Shown: positions 51,215 through 60,265 of the stretch, in pieces | How the letters are laid out: each line of letters starts with the position of its first letter | How positions within the stretch are numbered: position 1 is the first letter of the stretch | DNA from: Algoriphagus pacificus | GTDB lineage: Bacteria > Bacteroidota > Bacteroidia > Cytophagales > Cyclobacteriaceae | Assembly: GCF_017254845.1 (NCBI RefSeq) | Contig: NZ_JAFKCU010000001.1 | Location: 1-64,000 of the forward strand | Reading direction: 5' to 3' | DNA length: 64,000 bases | Notes under the pieces: generated by a model | What the model was told of the DNA's origin: nothing | Seen by the model: only the letters and a program-made list of their open reading frames with translations | Database searches by the model: none | Program-made: the position numbers and the translations under genes

Positions 51215-52534
51215 ATGATCGAAGCATTTATCCAGCATTACCAAGATAAGTCTTTATTAGACCCCACAAAGAACTACCTTCTTGCTTGTAGTGGTGGATT
51301 GGATAGTGTCTGCTTGGGGAAACTTTTGATTCTTGCTGGGATTCCTTTTGAACTAGCTCATGTAAATTTTCATTTGCGTGGGGAGGAAAGTGATGGTGAT
51401 GAGGCTTTTGTCAAGAACCTTGCCGACGAATGGGGAAAAACAATTCATATTCATCATGCCGAAACATCCCAACTAGCTGATGAAAAGAAAATTTCTACCC
51501 AAATGGCAGCCAGAGAACTACGATATGATTGGTTTGAAGAAGTCCGTGCAAGTAGGGGGTTAGACGGGATTCTTCTGGCACACCATGAAGATGACCAATT
51601 GGAAACTATCTTTTTGAATCTATTGCGGGGAACCGGCATAGAGGGAGTATACGGCATGGCAGAGAGAAGAGGTTGGCTGATTCGTCCATTATTACCCTTT
51701 TCACGAGTTAAAATTTCTGAATTTGCTCAAGAATATTCTATCGAATGGAGGGAAGACAGTTCTAATAAAAAAACGGATTACAAAAGAAATAAACTTAGAA
51801 TAGAAGCACTCCCAGCACTTTTAGAAGTTTCAGAAGATGCTCGAAACAATCTTTTCACAAGCTTCAACAGGTTAAAAGACACGGGCAAAGCATTTTCAGG
51901 CTTATTTGACAATTGGAAGAAAACCTCCATCATAGAAGAAGACGGGATTCAAACATTGGATTTTAAAGATTTCCTACAAGTTGAGGGAGCGACTTCGCTT
52001 CTCTACTTTTGGTTAAGATCTTATGGATTCAATAGTGATCAGTCCCAAGAAATTTACCAAGCCTGCCTTACAGGGGATTCGGGCAAATTATTCGAAACTC
52101 CTTCATTTATATTGAACATCGATAGAAGAAAACTGATTTTGGCTCCTCGTGTCATTGACTTCTCACAAATTGAAGTTTCAAAAGATGATTTGGGCTTTGC
52201 ATTGCCAGAAGGGAATTACGAATTACTGAAAATAAATGCCCCTTGCGAATTAGACACCAGTCGAATCAATGCCATGTTGGACCTAGATCAATTATCCTTT
52301 CCTTTGAAGATAAGGTCTTGGGAAGAAGGAGATAGATTTATTCCTTTAGGAATGAAAAACAGCAAGAAAATCTCTGACTTTTTGATAGATTTGAAAATAC
52401 CGCTGATTAAAAAGCAAGAAGTCAAGGTTTTGGAATCGGGAGGTGAAATAGCCTGGATCATCGGACACAGAATAGCTGACTGGGCCAAACAAACTGCAGC
52501 CACGCGAAAAATTTTATACCTGAAAAGAAGGTAA
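51215..52534 (+). CDS. tilS: tRNA(Ile)-lysidine synthetase TilS
   Basis: An ATP-dependent enzyme that converts C34 of tRNA-Ile(CAU) to lysidine so it reads AUA. The 439-residue protein has the PP-loop SGGLDSVCLG (Ser26-Ser31) and the family motif HHEDDQLETIFLNLLRGTG. A C-terminal TilS domain follows, ending around GHRIADWAKQTAATRKILYL. It is followed after two bases by a cNMP-binding domain gene. It is essential in most bacteria. Confidence 0.95.
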   Translation: MIEAFIQHYQDKSLLDPTKNYLLACSGGLDSVCLGKLLILAGIPFELAHVNFHLRGEESDGDEAFVKNLADEWGKTIHIHHAETSQLADEKKISTQMAARELRYDWFEEVRASRGLDGILLAHHEDDQLETIFLNLLRGTGIEGVYGMAERRGWLIRPLLPFSRVKISEFAQEYSIEWREDSSNKKTDYKRNKLRIEALPALLEVSEDARNNLFTSFNRLKDTGKAFSGLFDNWKKTSIIEEDGIQTLDFKDFLQVEGATSLLYFWLRSYGFNSDQSQEIYQACLTGDSGKLFETPSFILNIDRRKLILAPRVIDFSQIEVSKDDLGFALPEGNYELLKINAPCELDTSRINAMLDLDQLSFPLKIRSWEEGDRFIPLGMKNSKKISDFLIDLKIPLIKKQEVKVLESGGEIAWIIGHRIADWAKQTAATRKILYLKRR

Positions 52535-52536
52535 CT

Positions 52537-53052
52537 ATGAGGAATCCATTTTCTAAAACCTACACTCCCGAAGAGCATGAAATGTTTGACTTCCTCACTC
52601 AAATCAAATTTTTTGAGCGGATGAAAAACAAAGAAATGGCACGTTTTATTCCTGCCATGCACCACCGGAAATACAAACGCGATGAGGTGGTTTTTTTCAG
52701 CAAAGATCCTAGTCAGGCCCTTTATTTGGTCAAAAGAGGACAAATCTCCTTGACCATTGACATTCAGGATAATTTTGAGACGATTTTAGAAATCAACAAA
52801 GGTGAGGCTTTTGGAGAGAACTCTCTACTAGAACATACCAAAAGAACCTATACAGCAATTATCATGTCTGATGAAGCGGATCTCATTGTGATTCCGCATT
52901 TCGCTATTCAGGAAATCTTTGACAGTAATCCTAAAATCAAGGCGAAAATGATGACTTCTTTGGCTGAATATTACAACCAAAACAACCAGAGATTATTCAA
53001 ATCCTACCGTGAGTCTTTTGGATTTTTCAGTCTCCGACAGATGTTTGAATAA
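52537..53052 (+). CDS. Cyclic nucleotide-binding domain protein without a DNA-binding domain
   Basis: A 171-residue cytosolic protein made of a single cNMP-binding beta-roll (about 25-140). Recognisable parts are VVFFSKDPSQALYLVKRGQI and the phosphate-binding cassette region NKGEAFGENSLLEHTKRTYT. In Crp the cassette reads GElgLfe..pRsAt, so the arginine position is conserved here as Arg in KRTYT. No helix-turn-helix follows. It starts two bases after tilS and is probably co-transcribed. Its partner or ligand is unknown. Confidence 0.85.
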   Translation: MRNPFSKTYTPEEHEMFDFLTQIKFFERMKNKEMARFIPAMHHRKYKRDEVVFFSKDPSQALYLVKRGQISLTIDIQDNFETILEINKGEAFGENSLLEHTKRTYTAIIMSDEADLIVIPHFAIQEIFDSNPKIKAKMMTSLAEYYNQNNQRLFKSYRESFGFFSLRQMFE

Positions 53053-53201
53053 AACTGCTTAACCCTTTTAGCATTCATTCATCAAAAATACCGACCAAGA
53101 GATAAAGTATTCATCGCCTGACTTCTATTACTAGGCATAGTTTAATAACTTAGCGTCGCTTTTTTAGAGGCAGTAATTCAAATAAAAATTAATAATATCT
53201 C

Positions 53202-54137
53202 ATGAGCAAAGTAACCGTAGTAGGGGCAGGTAACGTGGGTGCTACCTGTGCCGATGTATTGGCTTATCGCGAAATCGCAGAAGAAATCGTTTTAGTAGAC
53301 ATCAAAGAAGGTGTTGCTGAAGGTAAAGCCCTTGATATTTGGCAGAAAGCTCCAATCAATCAGTACGACAGCCGCACTGTAGGTAGTACAAATGATTACA
53401 GCAAGACAGCAAACTCTGACGTTGTCGTAATTACTTCAGGTCTTCCTCGTAAACCAGGGATGACACGTGACGACTTAATCGAGACCAATGCTGGAATCGT
53501 AAAGTCAGTGACTGAAAACGTGGTTAAACATTCTCCAAATGCAATCATCATCGTGGTTTCAAATCCACTTGATGTAATGACCTATCAGGCGCATTTGACT
53601 TCAAAACTTCCTAGAACAAAAGTGATGGGAATGGCGGGTATTTTGGATACAGCTCGTTACAGAGCATTTATCGCTTCTGAATTGAATGTTTCTCCAAAAG
53701 AAATCCAAGCGATATTGATGGGTGGACATGGTGACACCATGGTACCACTTCCTCGTTATACAACTGTAGCTGGTATTCCAGTGACAGAATTAATCGATGC
53801 CGAGAAGCTTGATGCGATCATCGAAAGAACAAAATTCGGTGGTGGTGAGCTAGTGAAATTAATGGGAACATCAGCTTGGTATGCTCCAGGATCAGCAGCT
53901 GCACAAATGGTAGAAGCTATCTTGAAAAATCAAAGAAGAGTATTCCCAGTTTGTATCAAATTGGACGGAGAATATGGAATCGATGATTGTTACCTAGGTG
54001 TACCAGTTATTTTGGGCAAAAACGGAATCGAAAAAGTAATCGAGCTTGATCTTAACGAAGAAGAGAAAGCGCTTCTTGAGACTTCTAGAGGTCACGTGAA
54101 AGAAGTAATGGCCGTATTGGATAAATTGGGTAAATAA
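53202..54137 (+). CDS. mdh: Malate dehydrogenase
   Basis: NAD-dependent oxidation of malate to oxaloacetate in the citric acid cycle. The 311-residue protein has the NAD fold GAGNVGATCADVL, the active-site loop with ITSGLPRKPGMTRDDL (Arg83 binds substrate), the dehydrogenase pair in LDTARYR and the proton acceptor His176 in GGHGDTMVP. It belongs to the LDH-like class of malate dehydrogenases. A terminator follows. Confidence 0.96.
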   Translation: MSKVTVVGAGNVGATCADVLAYREIAEEIVLVDIKEGVAEGKALDIWQKAPINQYDSRTVGSTNDYSKTANSDVVVITSGLPRKPGMTRDDLIETNAGIVKSVTENVVKHSPNAIIIVVSNPLDVMTYQAHLTSKLPRTKVMGMAGILDTARYRAFIASELNVSPKEIQAILMGGHGDTMVPLPRYTTVAGIPVTELIDAEKLDAIIERTKFGGGELVKLMGTSAWYAPGSAAAQMVEAILKNQRRVFPVCIKLDGEYGIDDCYLGVPVILGKNGIEKVIELDLNEEEKALLETSRGHVKEVMAVLDKLGK

Positions 54138-54158
54138 GCTCAGTAGTTTCCAACAGCT

Positions 54159-54208
54159 AGACCTAAGTCTTCAGAGCGTTTTATCTGGATTCTTAGGTCT
54201 AATTTTTG
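54159..54208 (+). terminator. Intrinsic terminator of mdh
   Basis: AGACCTAAG (54159-54167) and CTTAGGTCT (54192-54200) form a 9-bp stem with inner pairing (CAGA/TCTG), followed by AATTTTTG. Confidence 0.85.
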
Positions 54209-54237
54209 TACCACACCCTTGAAATAATAAAAGACTT

Positions 54238-56943
54238 GTGAAAATCTGGAAAAGCCTTCTTATTCTTTTATTCATACTCCTGCTGGCAGGTGGGGGATTC
54301 TGGGTCTACAAAAATTATTTTTCAATAAGAAAAGTCAACGGGTTAGAGCTTATCAGCCAAGATGCCGTATTTGTTTTTGAAACTTACACAGGGGCAGAAA
54401 CATGGAATACTCTGGTAAACGATCCGGTTTGGGGGATCTTCCAAACTTTTCCAGCATTCGAAAGAATTTCAACTCAATTAGTCACAATTGACAGCCTATC
54501 TGGTGAGAAAGGACAGATAGCCAAACTGATTCAAGATGAGCAGCTGACAATCAGCCTCCACTCCACTGGCATCGAAAATTTCGACCTACTTTTTACCCTG
54601 AATTTAAATCCGAATAAAACTTCTGGAATAATTGAGGAAATCAAAACCAAAATACCAGCCGGTTCAAGATTCCAAAACAGGATGTATTCCGATCAGGAAG
54701 TCATTGAGTTTTACGATAGTGCCAATGAAAGACTCTGGTCAATTGCAATTCTTGGAGATTTAGTGACTTTTTCTTCGTCCTCTTTTTTGGTCGAACAATC
54801 GATTCGTTTTTATATGAATGAAACCCAAGAAGATTTTTTTGATTTGGTTTCAAGTACCTCGATTGATAAAAATGGACCTGGAAGGCTTCTTTTATCAGGA
54901 AAAGGAATAGCTGCTCTTCTTAAAGGAGTAGCTGGTAATCGTGAGAATCAAGCAATTTCCGGCTTGGAAGTCATCAATTCGGGGGTAGCCTTGAACTTGG
55001 CTTTTCAAGATGGAAGTTTAGAGTTTACTGGACCGATTGTCTACCCTGATCCGATAAACTTCACTCCTTCAATTCGAGCTAATATTACAGCCATTGAATC
55101 ACTGATTTCAAATAGAACTCTTTCCATTACACAGTTTAATCTGGAAAGCATCTATGAAACCCAAAAACTTGAAAACAGAGCATTCCCTTTCCGATCAACT
55201 TTGGCTGGAGAAATACAGCGAAAACTTACAGACAAAGGCTTTTTTGACAACCTAACTGGAGAATTATACCTTCTGGATCTTGAAAATTACGGGGGTTCGG
55301 ATCATAATCTCGTCTTATTGGCAAATACAGAAAATGCCGCTCCTGCTATTTCCCTTTTAAAAGAATTCCAGATTTCCGAAAACGAAGAAAACTCAGACTT
55401 TTATCTGGATTATGAGATTCTCTTTCTTTCAGAAGAAGAATTTCCTGCCCATTTATTTGGTGGTAAATTCCCTGGCTTCGGACAGACTTTTGTCACTAGC
55501 GTCAACGATATTTTGATTTTCAGTAATTCGCAGCAGGCCATGAAACTGATTTTGGATGATTTTTCATCCAATAACACTTGGAGAAATTCACCGAATGCTC
55601 CGGAAGCAAAATCAGCTTTAAGTGCCGCTTCAGGTTTTTCTCGGATCTATCTCATTGACAAGATTTGGAACAACTGGACCAATTTAACCAATCCGTCTTG
55701 GAGTGCTTTCCTTCAAAAATACAGCAACAGCTTCCGCTCATTTCAATGGCTTGCTTTTCGGATCAATGATTATCCAGACAGAACTGAAGCAACCCTGTCT
55801 TTACCTTATAAAAGTGACCTGAAGCCTCAAAAAGTAGAAACAGAAGCAATCAGCTTACAGCCGAATAATGCTGTAACATTAAGTGCTCCTTTGATTTACG
55901 GACCAGTTTCAGTGACAAACTACCAAGACAATACAGAAGATATTCTGGTTCAGGATGAAAATAACGTCATGCATTTATTCAATGGAGTAGGTCAAGAGGT
56001 TTATTCTTATCCATTAGATGGACCTATCGTTTCAAATGTATTTCAAGTTGATTATTATAAAAATGGAAAACTTCAGATCCTTTTAACGACAAAGGATAAA
56101 ATCTATGGAATAGACCGGCTAGGCAATCTACTTCCTGGGTATCCATTTGATCTAGGAAATGAATATATCTCGGAGTTGAATTTGGTAGACTATTCAAATA
56201 CCAAAGAGTATCGATACTTTATTAGCACTGAAGAGGGCAATCTGTATTTACTGGATAAAACAGGTGATCAGTTAGATGGCTGGAATCCATTATCCATTGG
56301 AGAAAAGACAACCGGAGCTCCGGCCCATTATAGAATTCCTGGCAAAGGGGATTTCATGGCTGCCCTAGGAGAAAAAGGCAACTTATACCTTTTCAATAGA
56401 AGAGGTGAAAAGGAAAGAGGCTCGCCTGTAAATATTGGAGAATCTATCCTTTCCCAAGGTATCGTCTGGAGAGATCCTAGATCCAGAAGCTTCCAGTTTG
56501 TGACCATCACTACTAATGGAGAAATCATCAAAACAAATTTCGATGGAGAAATCAGCTATAGAAATCAGTTGATTAAGAATGATCGTGATAGCGAATTCAT
56601 GTTGATTCCAGACCAAAAGGCAAATGATTTTGTTTTTGTATCCCGTCAGTTTAATGAAGTATCTGTACTTGATAAAGACGAAAAAACCTTGATGAATCTC
56701 CCTGCTGCAAGCGATGAATTGCTTTACCAGTATTTTGATTTTGGTGGTGAAAGACAGATTTTCGCTCTGACAGATTTGACTCAGGAGTTTAGTTATCTCT
56801 ATGACATGAAAGGAAATCTTTTGACAACCATGCCTCTGGAAAGCAGCAACGCAATTCAAATCACCTATCAAGCATCCCAAGGTCAATATCTGATCAGAAC
56901 AATCAATGGTTCTAGATTGACAGAATTCCTGTTGGCGGATTAA
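54238..56943 (+). CDS. Large membrane-anchored protein, beta-propeller C-terminal half, function unknown
   Basis: A 901-residue protein starting at GTG. One transmembrane segment at about 5-25 (LLILLFILLLAGGGFWVY) would leave the rest in the periplasm. The N-terminal half (about 35-545) resembles DUF3352-type regions in feel only. The C-terminal half (about 560-895) holds repeated units such as YSYPLDGPIVSNVFQVDYY and LLPGYPFDLGNEYISELNLV, typical of PQQ-like or FG-GAP propeller blades. It lies between mdh and an MscS gene. Function is unknown; no catalytic motif is seen. Confidence 0.7.
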   Translation: MKIWKSLLILLFILLLAGGGFWVYKNYFSIRKVNGLELISQDAVFVFETYTGAETWNTLVNDPVWGIFQTFPAFERISTQLVTIDSLSGEKGQIAKLIQDEQLTISLHSTGIENFDLLFTLNLNPNKTSGIIEEIKTKIPAGSRFQNRMYSDQEVIEFYDSANERLWSIAILGDLVTFSSSSFLVEQSIRFYMNETQEDFFDLVSSTSIDKNGPGRLLLSGKGIAALLKGVAGNRENQAISGLEVINSGVALNLAFQDGSLEFTGPIVYPDPINFTPSIRANITAIESLISNRTLSITQFNLESIYETQKLENRAFPFRSTLAGEIQRKLTDKGFFDNLTGELYLLDLENYGGSDHNLVLLANTENAAPAISLLKEFQISENEENSDFYLDYEILFLSEEEFPAHLFGGKFPGFGQTFVTSVNDILIFSNSQQAMKLILDDFSSNNTWRNSPNAPEAKSALSAASGFSRIYLIDKIWNNWTNLTNPSWSAFLQKYSNSFRSFQWLAFRINDYPDRTEATLSLPYKSDLKPQKVETEAISLQPNNAVTLSAPLIYGPVSVTNYQDNTEDILVQDENNVMHLFNGVGQEVYSYPLDGPIVSNVFQVDYYKNGKLQILLTTKDKIYGIDRLGNLLPGYPFDLGNEYISELNLVDYSNTKEYRYFISTEEGNLYLLDKTGDQLDGWNPLSIGEKTTGAPAHYRIPGKGDFMAALGEKGNLYLFNRRGEKERGSPVNIGESILSQGIVWRDPRSRSFQFVTITTNGEIIKTNFDGEISYRNQLIKNDRDSEFMLIPDQKANDFVFVSRQFNEVSVLDKDEKTLMNLPAASDELLYQYFDFGGERQIFALTDLTQEFSYLYDMKGNLLTTMPLESSNAIQITYQASQGQYLIRTINGSRLTEFLLAD

Positions 56944-56949
56944 GGATTG

Positions 56950-56981
56950 AGCTATTCTTGGGCTTCCTTCCTTGAATAGCT
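56950..56981. other. Hairpin between the 901-residue protein gene and the MscS gene
   Basis: AGCTATTC (56950-56957) and GAATAGCT (56974-56981) form a perfect 8-bp stem with a 16-base loop. No U-run follows, so its action as a terminator is uncertain. Confidence 0.5.
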
Positions 56982-57003
56982 ACCTTGCAAAAAATTTACA
57001 CCC

Positions 57004-58668
57004 ATGAATTTTAAGAATTTTCTTCTTTTCGTTTTTCTTCTTTGTTTATCCATCCCAGCGGCTAAAGCCCAATTGCTGACTGAGCAAGATGATTTAAGGG
57101 AAGTAAGTGAGGAGGTCAATTTGAACTCACCCTACCATACGACTCTGACATTTTTTTATAATCTAGAGGAAGATAATTTTCATCCCGAAAAAGCTGCAAA
57201 AACTTTAAATCTAAAGGGTGTAGAAAACCAAAATGGAAATCAACTCAGCATCAAACTGAAGCAGGTTTTCGAAGGAAAAGGAGTGATCATAAGAACCAGT
57301 GAAATTCCAAATGAACAGAATTACCGTGATTCAACTTCAAATGGAGATCAGATCTTTTACTTCGATAAACAGCAATTGCCTGGAGTATTTCTAGAAAAAG
57401 TTGGTTCTCAATGGAAGTTCTCTGCATTTTCTGTTGGACAAATAAATACATTACATCGCGAGACATACCCATTTGGCACTGCAAAACTGCTGGATTTACT
57501 TCCTAAAATCGGAAATCAGGAATACCTAGGCTTCCACCTTTGGCAGTTAGTAGGTTTTTTGATCTTAGTTTTTTTGGTTTTTCTAAGCCACATGCTTTTC
57601 ACCTTTTTGGTGGACAAAGGGCTTCTCTATCTTTTAAAAAGAACTGGTTACGGATATATAGGTGAAAACTACCTCTTGCCTGTGGCAAGAATTACCAGCT
57701 TTTATTTCATCGTGCTTTTACTGGCACTTTTCTTACCAGTTCTCCAATTACCAACTGGAATTTGGGCCTGGATCATTGTGATTATTAAAACTCTCAAACC
57801 ATTATTAATCACAGTCATCTTTTACAAAATTGTTGATGTCATCGCTGCATATTTCTCAAAGATGGCATCTCGTACAGAATCAACATTGGATGATCAATTA
57901 GTTCCGCTAATCCGAAAAACCTTAAAAGCTTTTGTGGTTATTATCGGAACACTCTTCGTACTGAAAGAAGGGCTGGATCTGGATATAATTCCATTTTTGA
58001 CTGGTCTATCTATCGGTGGTGTTGCAATCGCTTTGGCAGCGCAGGATACTATCAAAAACTTCTTTGGGTCTATCATGATCTTTTTGGATAGACCTTTTCA
58101 AGTGGGAGATTGGATTACCTCAGGAGATCTAGATGGTACGGTAGAGGAAGTGGGATTTCGATCCACTAGAGTTCGAACGTTTAGGAATTCGGTAATGTAT
58201 ATTCCAAACGGAAAGGTAGCCGATGCTACAATTGACAACCATGGGTTAAGGCAATATCGAAGGTTCTATACCACTTTGACAATCACTTATGACACCCCGC
58301 CGGAACTTGTCGAAGAATTTGTAAAAGGCTTGCGTGAGATCGTTTTGGCACATCCCAAAACAAGAAAAGACACCTTCCATGTTTATTTTAATGGACTGTC
58401 ATCTTACAGTTTGGACATCATGTTTTATATCTTTTTTGAAGTTCCGACTTGGGCAGAGGAATTGGAATGCAAGCATGAAGTTCTAATCAAAATCATGAAA
58501 CTTGCAGAGTCCTTAGATGTAAGATTTGCATTCCCAACTCAGACTGTTCACATGGAAACCTTTCCGGAAAAGAAAGGATTAACTCCGGTATACGATCCAG
58601 AAATAAAAAATTATCAAGCTAAGCTCGGGCAGTTTTTACAAAGCGAATTGAAGAAAAAAGACAGTTAA
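57004..58668 (+). CDS. MscS-type mechanosensitive channel, exported N-terminal domain
   Basis: A 554-residue channel that opens under membrane tension to release solutes on osmotic downshift. A signal peptide (MNFKNFLLFVFLLCLSIPAAKA) precedes a periplasmic domain of about 170 residues, then about four membrane segments, and the pore helix ending GGVAIALAAQDTIKNFFGS. The MscS beta domain starts FLDRPFQVGDWITSGD. It is close to the large N-terminal-domain channels of the YbdG/MscM class. The gene ends convergent with the next, sharing the TTAA at its stop. Confidence 0.93.
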   Translation: MNFKNFLLFVFLLCLSIPAAKAQLLTEQDDLREVSEEVNLNSPYHTTLTFFYNLEEDNFHPEKAAKTLNLKGVENQNGNQLSIKLKQVFEGKGVIIRTSEIPNEQNYRDSTSNGDQIFYFDKQQLPGVFLEKVGSQWKFSAFSVGQINTLHRETYPFGTAKLLDLLPKIGNQEYLGFHLWQLVGFLILVFLVFLSHMLFTFLVDKGLLYLLKRTGYGYIGENYLLPVARITSFYFIVLLLALFLPVLQLPTGIWAWIIVIIKTLKPLLITVIFYKIVDVIAAYFSKMASRTESTLDDQLVPLIRKTLKAFVVIIGTLFVLKEGLDLDIIPFLTGLSIGGVAIALAAQDTIKNFFGSIMIFLDRPFQVGDWITSGDLDGTVEEVGFRSTRVRTFRNSVMYIPNGKVADATIDNHGLRQYRRFYTTLTITYDTPPELVEEFVKGLREIVLAHPKTRKDTFHVYFNGLSSYSLDIMFYIFFEVPTWAEELECKHEVLIKIMKLAESLDVRFAFPTQTVHMETFPEKKGLTPVYDPEIKNYQAKLGQFLQSELKKKDS

Positions 58669-60263
58669 TTGACCTGAATCACTTTGGAGTAAGAATCACC
58701 ATTTGACTTCAAAGTGACAAGGTAAAAGCCTTTAAGCTCGGGAACTTTAATTTCAACTGTATTCGATAATTCCTGACTTCCCGGAGTTTTTGACCAGAAA
58801 AGTATCGTTCTCCAATCCATTATGTCACTTTCTGAACCAGGACTGTCAAACAAATTTTGGGCGGATTGGATTTTTGGCTGAATTCCCTGATACTCTTGAA
58901 AAATCCCATTAGTTGGGATAGGATAACCTCCAAAATCATTTTTATAGGAAGTAAAACTGATTACTCCAGGAAACTCCTCCTCGTTGAGGAAAAATAACCT
59001 TGTCAAAATTTCCAAACTTTTAAACTCTTTGGGATCAAAAGCTGCCAGTTGATCTGAATCAAAAACAGGCATGGCATCGATGAGCATCAATGGGTTATTT
59101 TCAAATGCAAAAGATCTGATGGCATTGACAACCCTAAACTCTTTCTTTTTTTGGACAGATTTGACCGATACCTCAGGAACATATTCCTTGATTACAGTTT
59201 CCACTGATTCAAATCGAGTATAATCATCCAGTTTATATGCCCGGTCCTCCACAAATCCAGTAATCACCGGAAAATCTCTCGTGTCAAATTCATTCACATA
59301 ATATCCCTCCACAAGTCCACCTTTCAACAATTCCTTTAGATAAGGCTCATCTGAAGGGCTGATTTCTAATTCTGGAATCGTGAACCCCTTTTTAAAATGC
59401 GTTTTGGGAGCAGGAGAAATGATGTTGAAATCAATAAGACTCTTGTTGTTATTTGCCTGTGCGACTAAATAATCCCAATTTCTTATCCCCCCAGCATCAA
59501 AAAACATTTTGCCATTTTCATCTGGCCTATCAGTAAATAAGGCTGACTTCTTGCCATGTATTGAGATAAAGTAAAGTTGGGTAGTATCCACGGTCTCTTT
59601 TGTCACATTTGCTTCGATGACATGACCAAACAACTCAGGAACAACTTCTTTTGAATCTATCGACTCATAAATTTCCGAAGAAGAAATCATTCCTTGCTTC
59701 TCTAAAAAAGGATTGTAAACTCCAATGTGTATTTCCTCGACTGAGGCTGGATCTGATAATTTCACCTGAAGCATTTCTCCACTTGTGAATTTATCCTTTG
59801 GGATAGAAAACAGCGGAGTGCTTGTGGAAGAAGGGTTTGTTTTTTTGCGATCTGAAATTACAGTTGGTGGATATTGTCTATTAAAAACAGTGATCAGTTG
59901 CTGGGATATTCCACTCTCTAAATCCTGGTAGGGACTGATTCTGGTAAATACTCTCAGAAGATAATTATCAGATGGCAAGGATTCCGGTAGAGAAAGATAA
60001 TTGAATGACTTTCCATTCTCCAAAGGCATTTTTGAAATGGCCACAGATTCATTGTATCTATTGATTAGCTCTGCATAAAAAATCACTGATTTCTCTTCCA
60101 GCCCTTCCTGAGCCACTTCGCCAGCAATCCACACTTTTTCACCTCCAAAATAAATCGTTTTTGGAATGGAAAAGCTGACAGCTTCTTTGGTTTGTCCAAA
60201 GGAAAATTGAGAAAAGAGCAGTAAAAAGAGCCCTAAAAAACCATATTTCATACAGGTGGCCAT
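58665..60263 (-). CDS. Exported MG2-like protein with receptor-plug-like C-terminal region
   Basis: A 532-residue exported protein. The ATG at 60261-60263 precedes the signal peptide MKYGFLGLFLLLFSQFSFGQ by four codons; a purine-rich stretch (GGGAAG) lies nearby. The first part has features of an alpha-2-macroglobulin MG2 domain, such as KTIYFGGEKVWIAGEVAQ. Near the end, NPLMLIDAMPVFDSDQLAAFD resembles the plug of TonB-dependent receptors. Two genes upstream lies a true receptor. Function unknown; probably assists the DUF4249/receptor pair. Confidence 0.65.
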   Translation of the reverse strand: MATCMKYGFLGLFLLLFSQFSFGQTKEAVSFSIPKTIYFGGEKVWIAGEVAQEGLEEKSVIFYAELINRYNESVAISKMPLENGKSFNYLSLPESLPSDNYLLRVFTRISPYQDLESGISQQLITVFNRQYPPTVISDRKKTNPSSTSTPLFSIPKDKFTSGEMLQVKLSDPASVEEIHIGVYNPFLEKQGMISSSEIYESIDSKEVVPELFGHVIEANVTKETVDTTQLYFISIHGKKSALFTDRPDENGKMFFDAGGIRNWDYLVAQANNNKSLIDFNIISPAPKTHFKKGFTIPELEISPSDEPYLKELLKGGLVEGYYVNEFDTRDFPVITGFVEDRAYKLDDYTRFESVETVIKEYVPEVSVKSVQKKKEFRVVNAIRSFAFENNPLMLIDAMPVFDSDQLAAFDPKEFKSLEILTRLFFLNEEEFPGVISFTSYKNDFGGYPIPTNGIFQEYQGIQPKIQSAQNLFDSPGSESDIMDWRTILFWSKTPGSQELSNTVEIKVPELKGFYLVTLKSNGDSYSKVIQVN

Positions 60264-60265
60264 TT

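Noticed and set aside
58665-58668. TTAA shared by two convergent stop codons
   Set aside because: A compact gene end is unremarkable and has no likely regulatory meaning.
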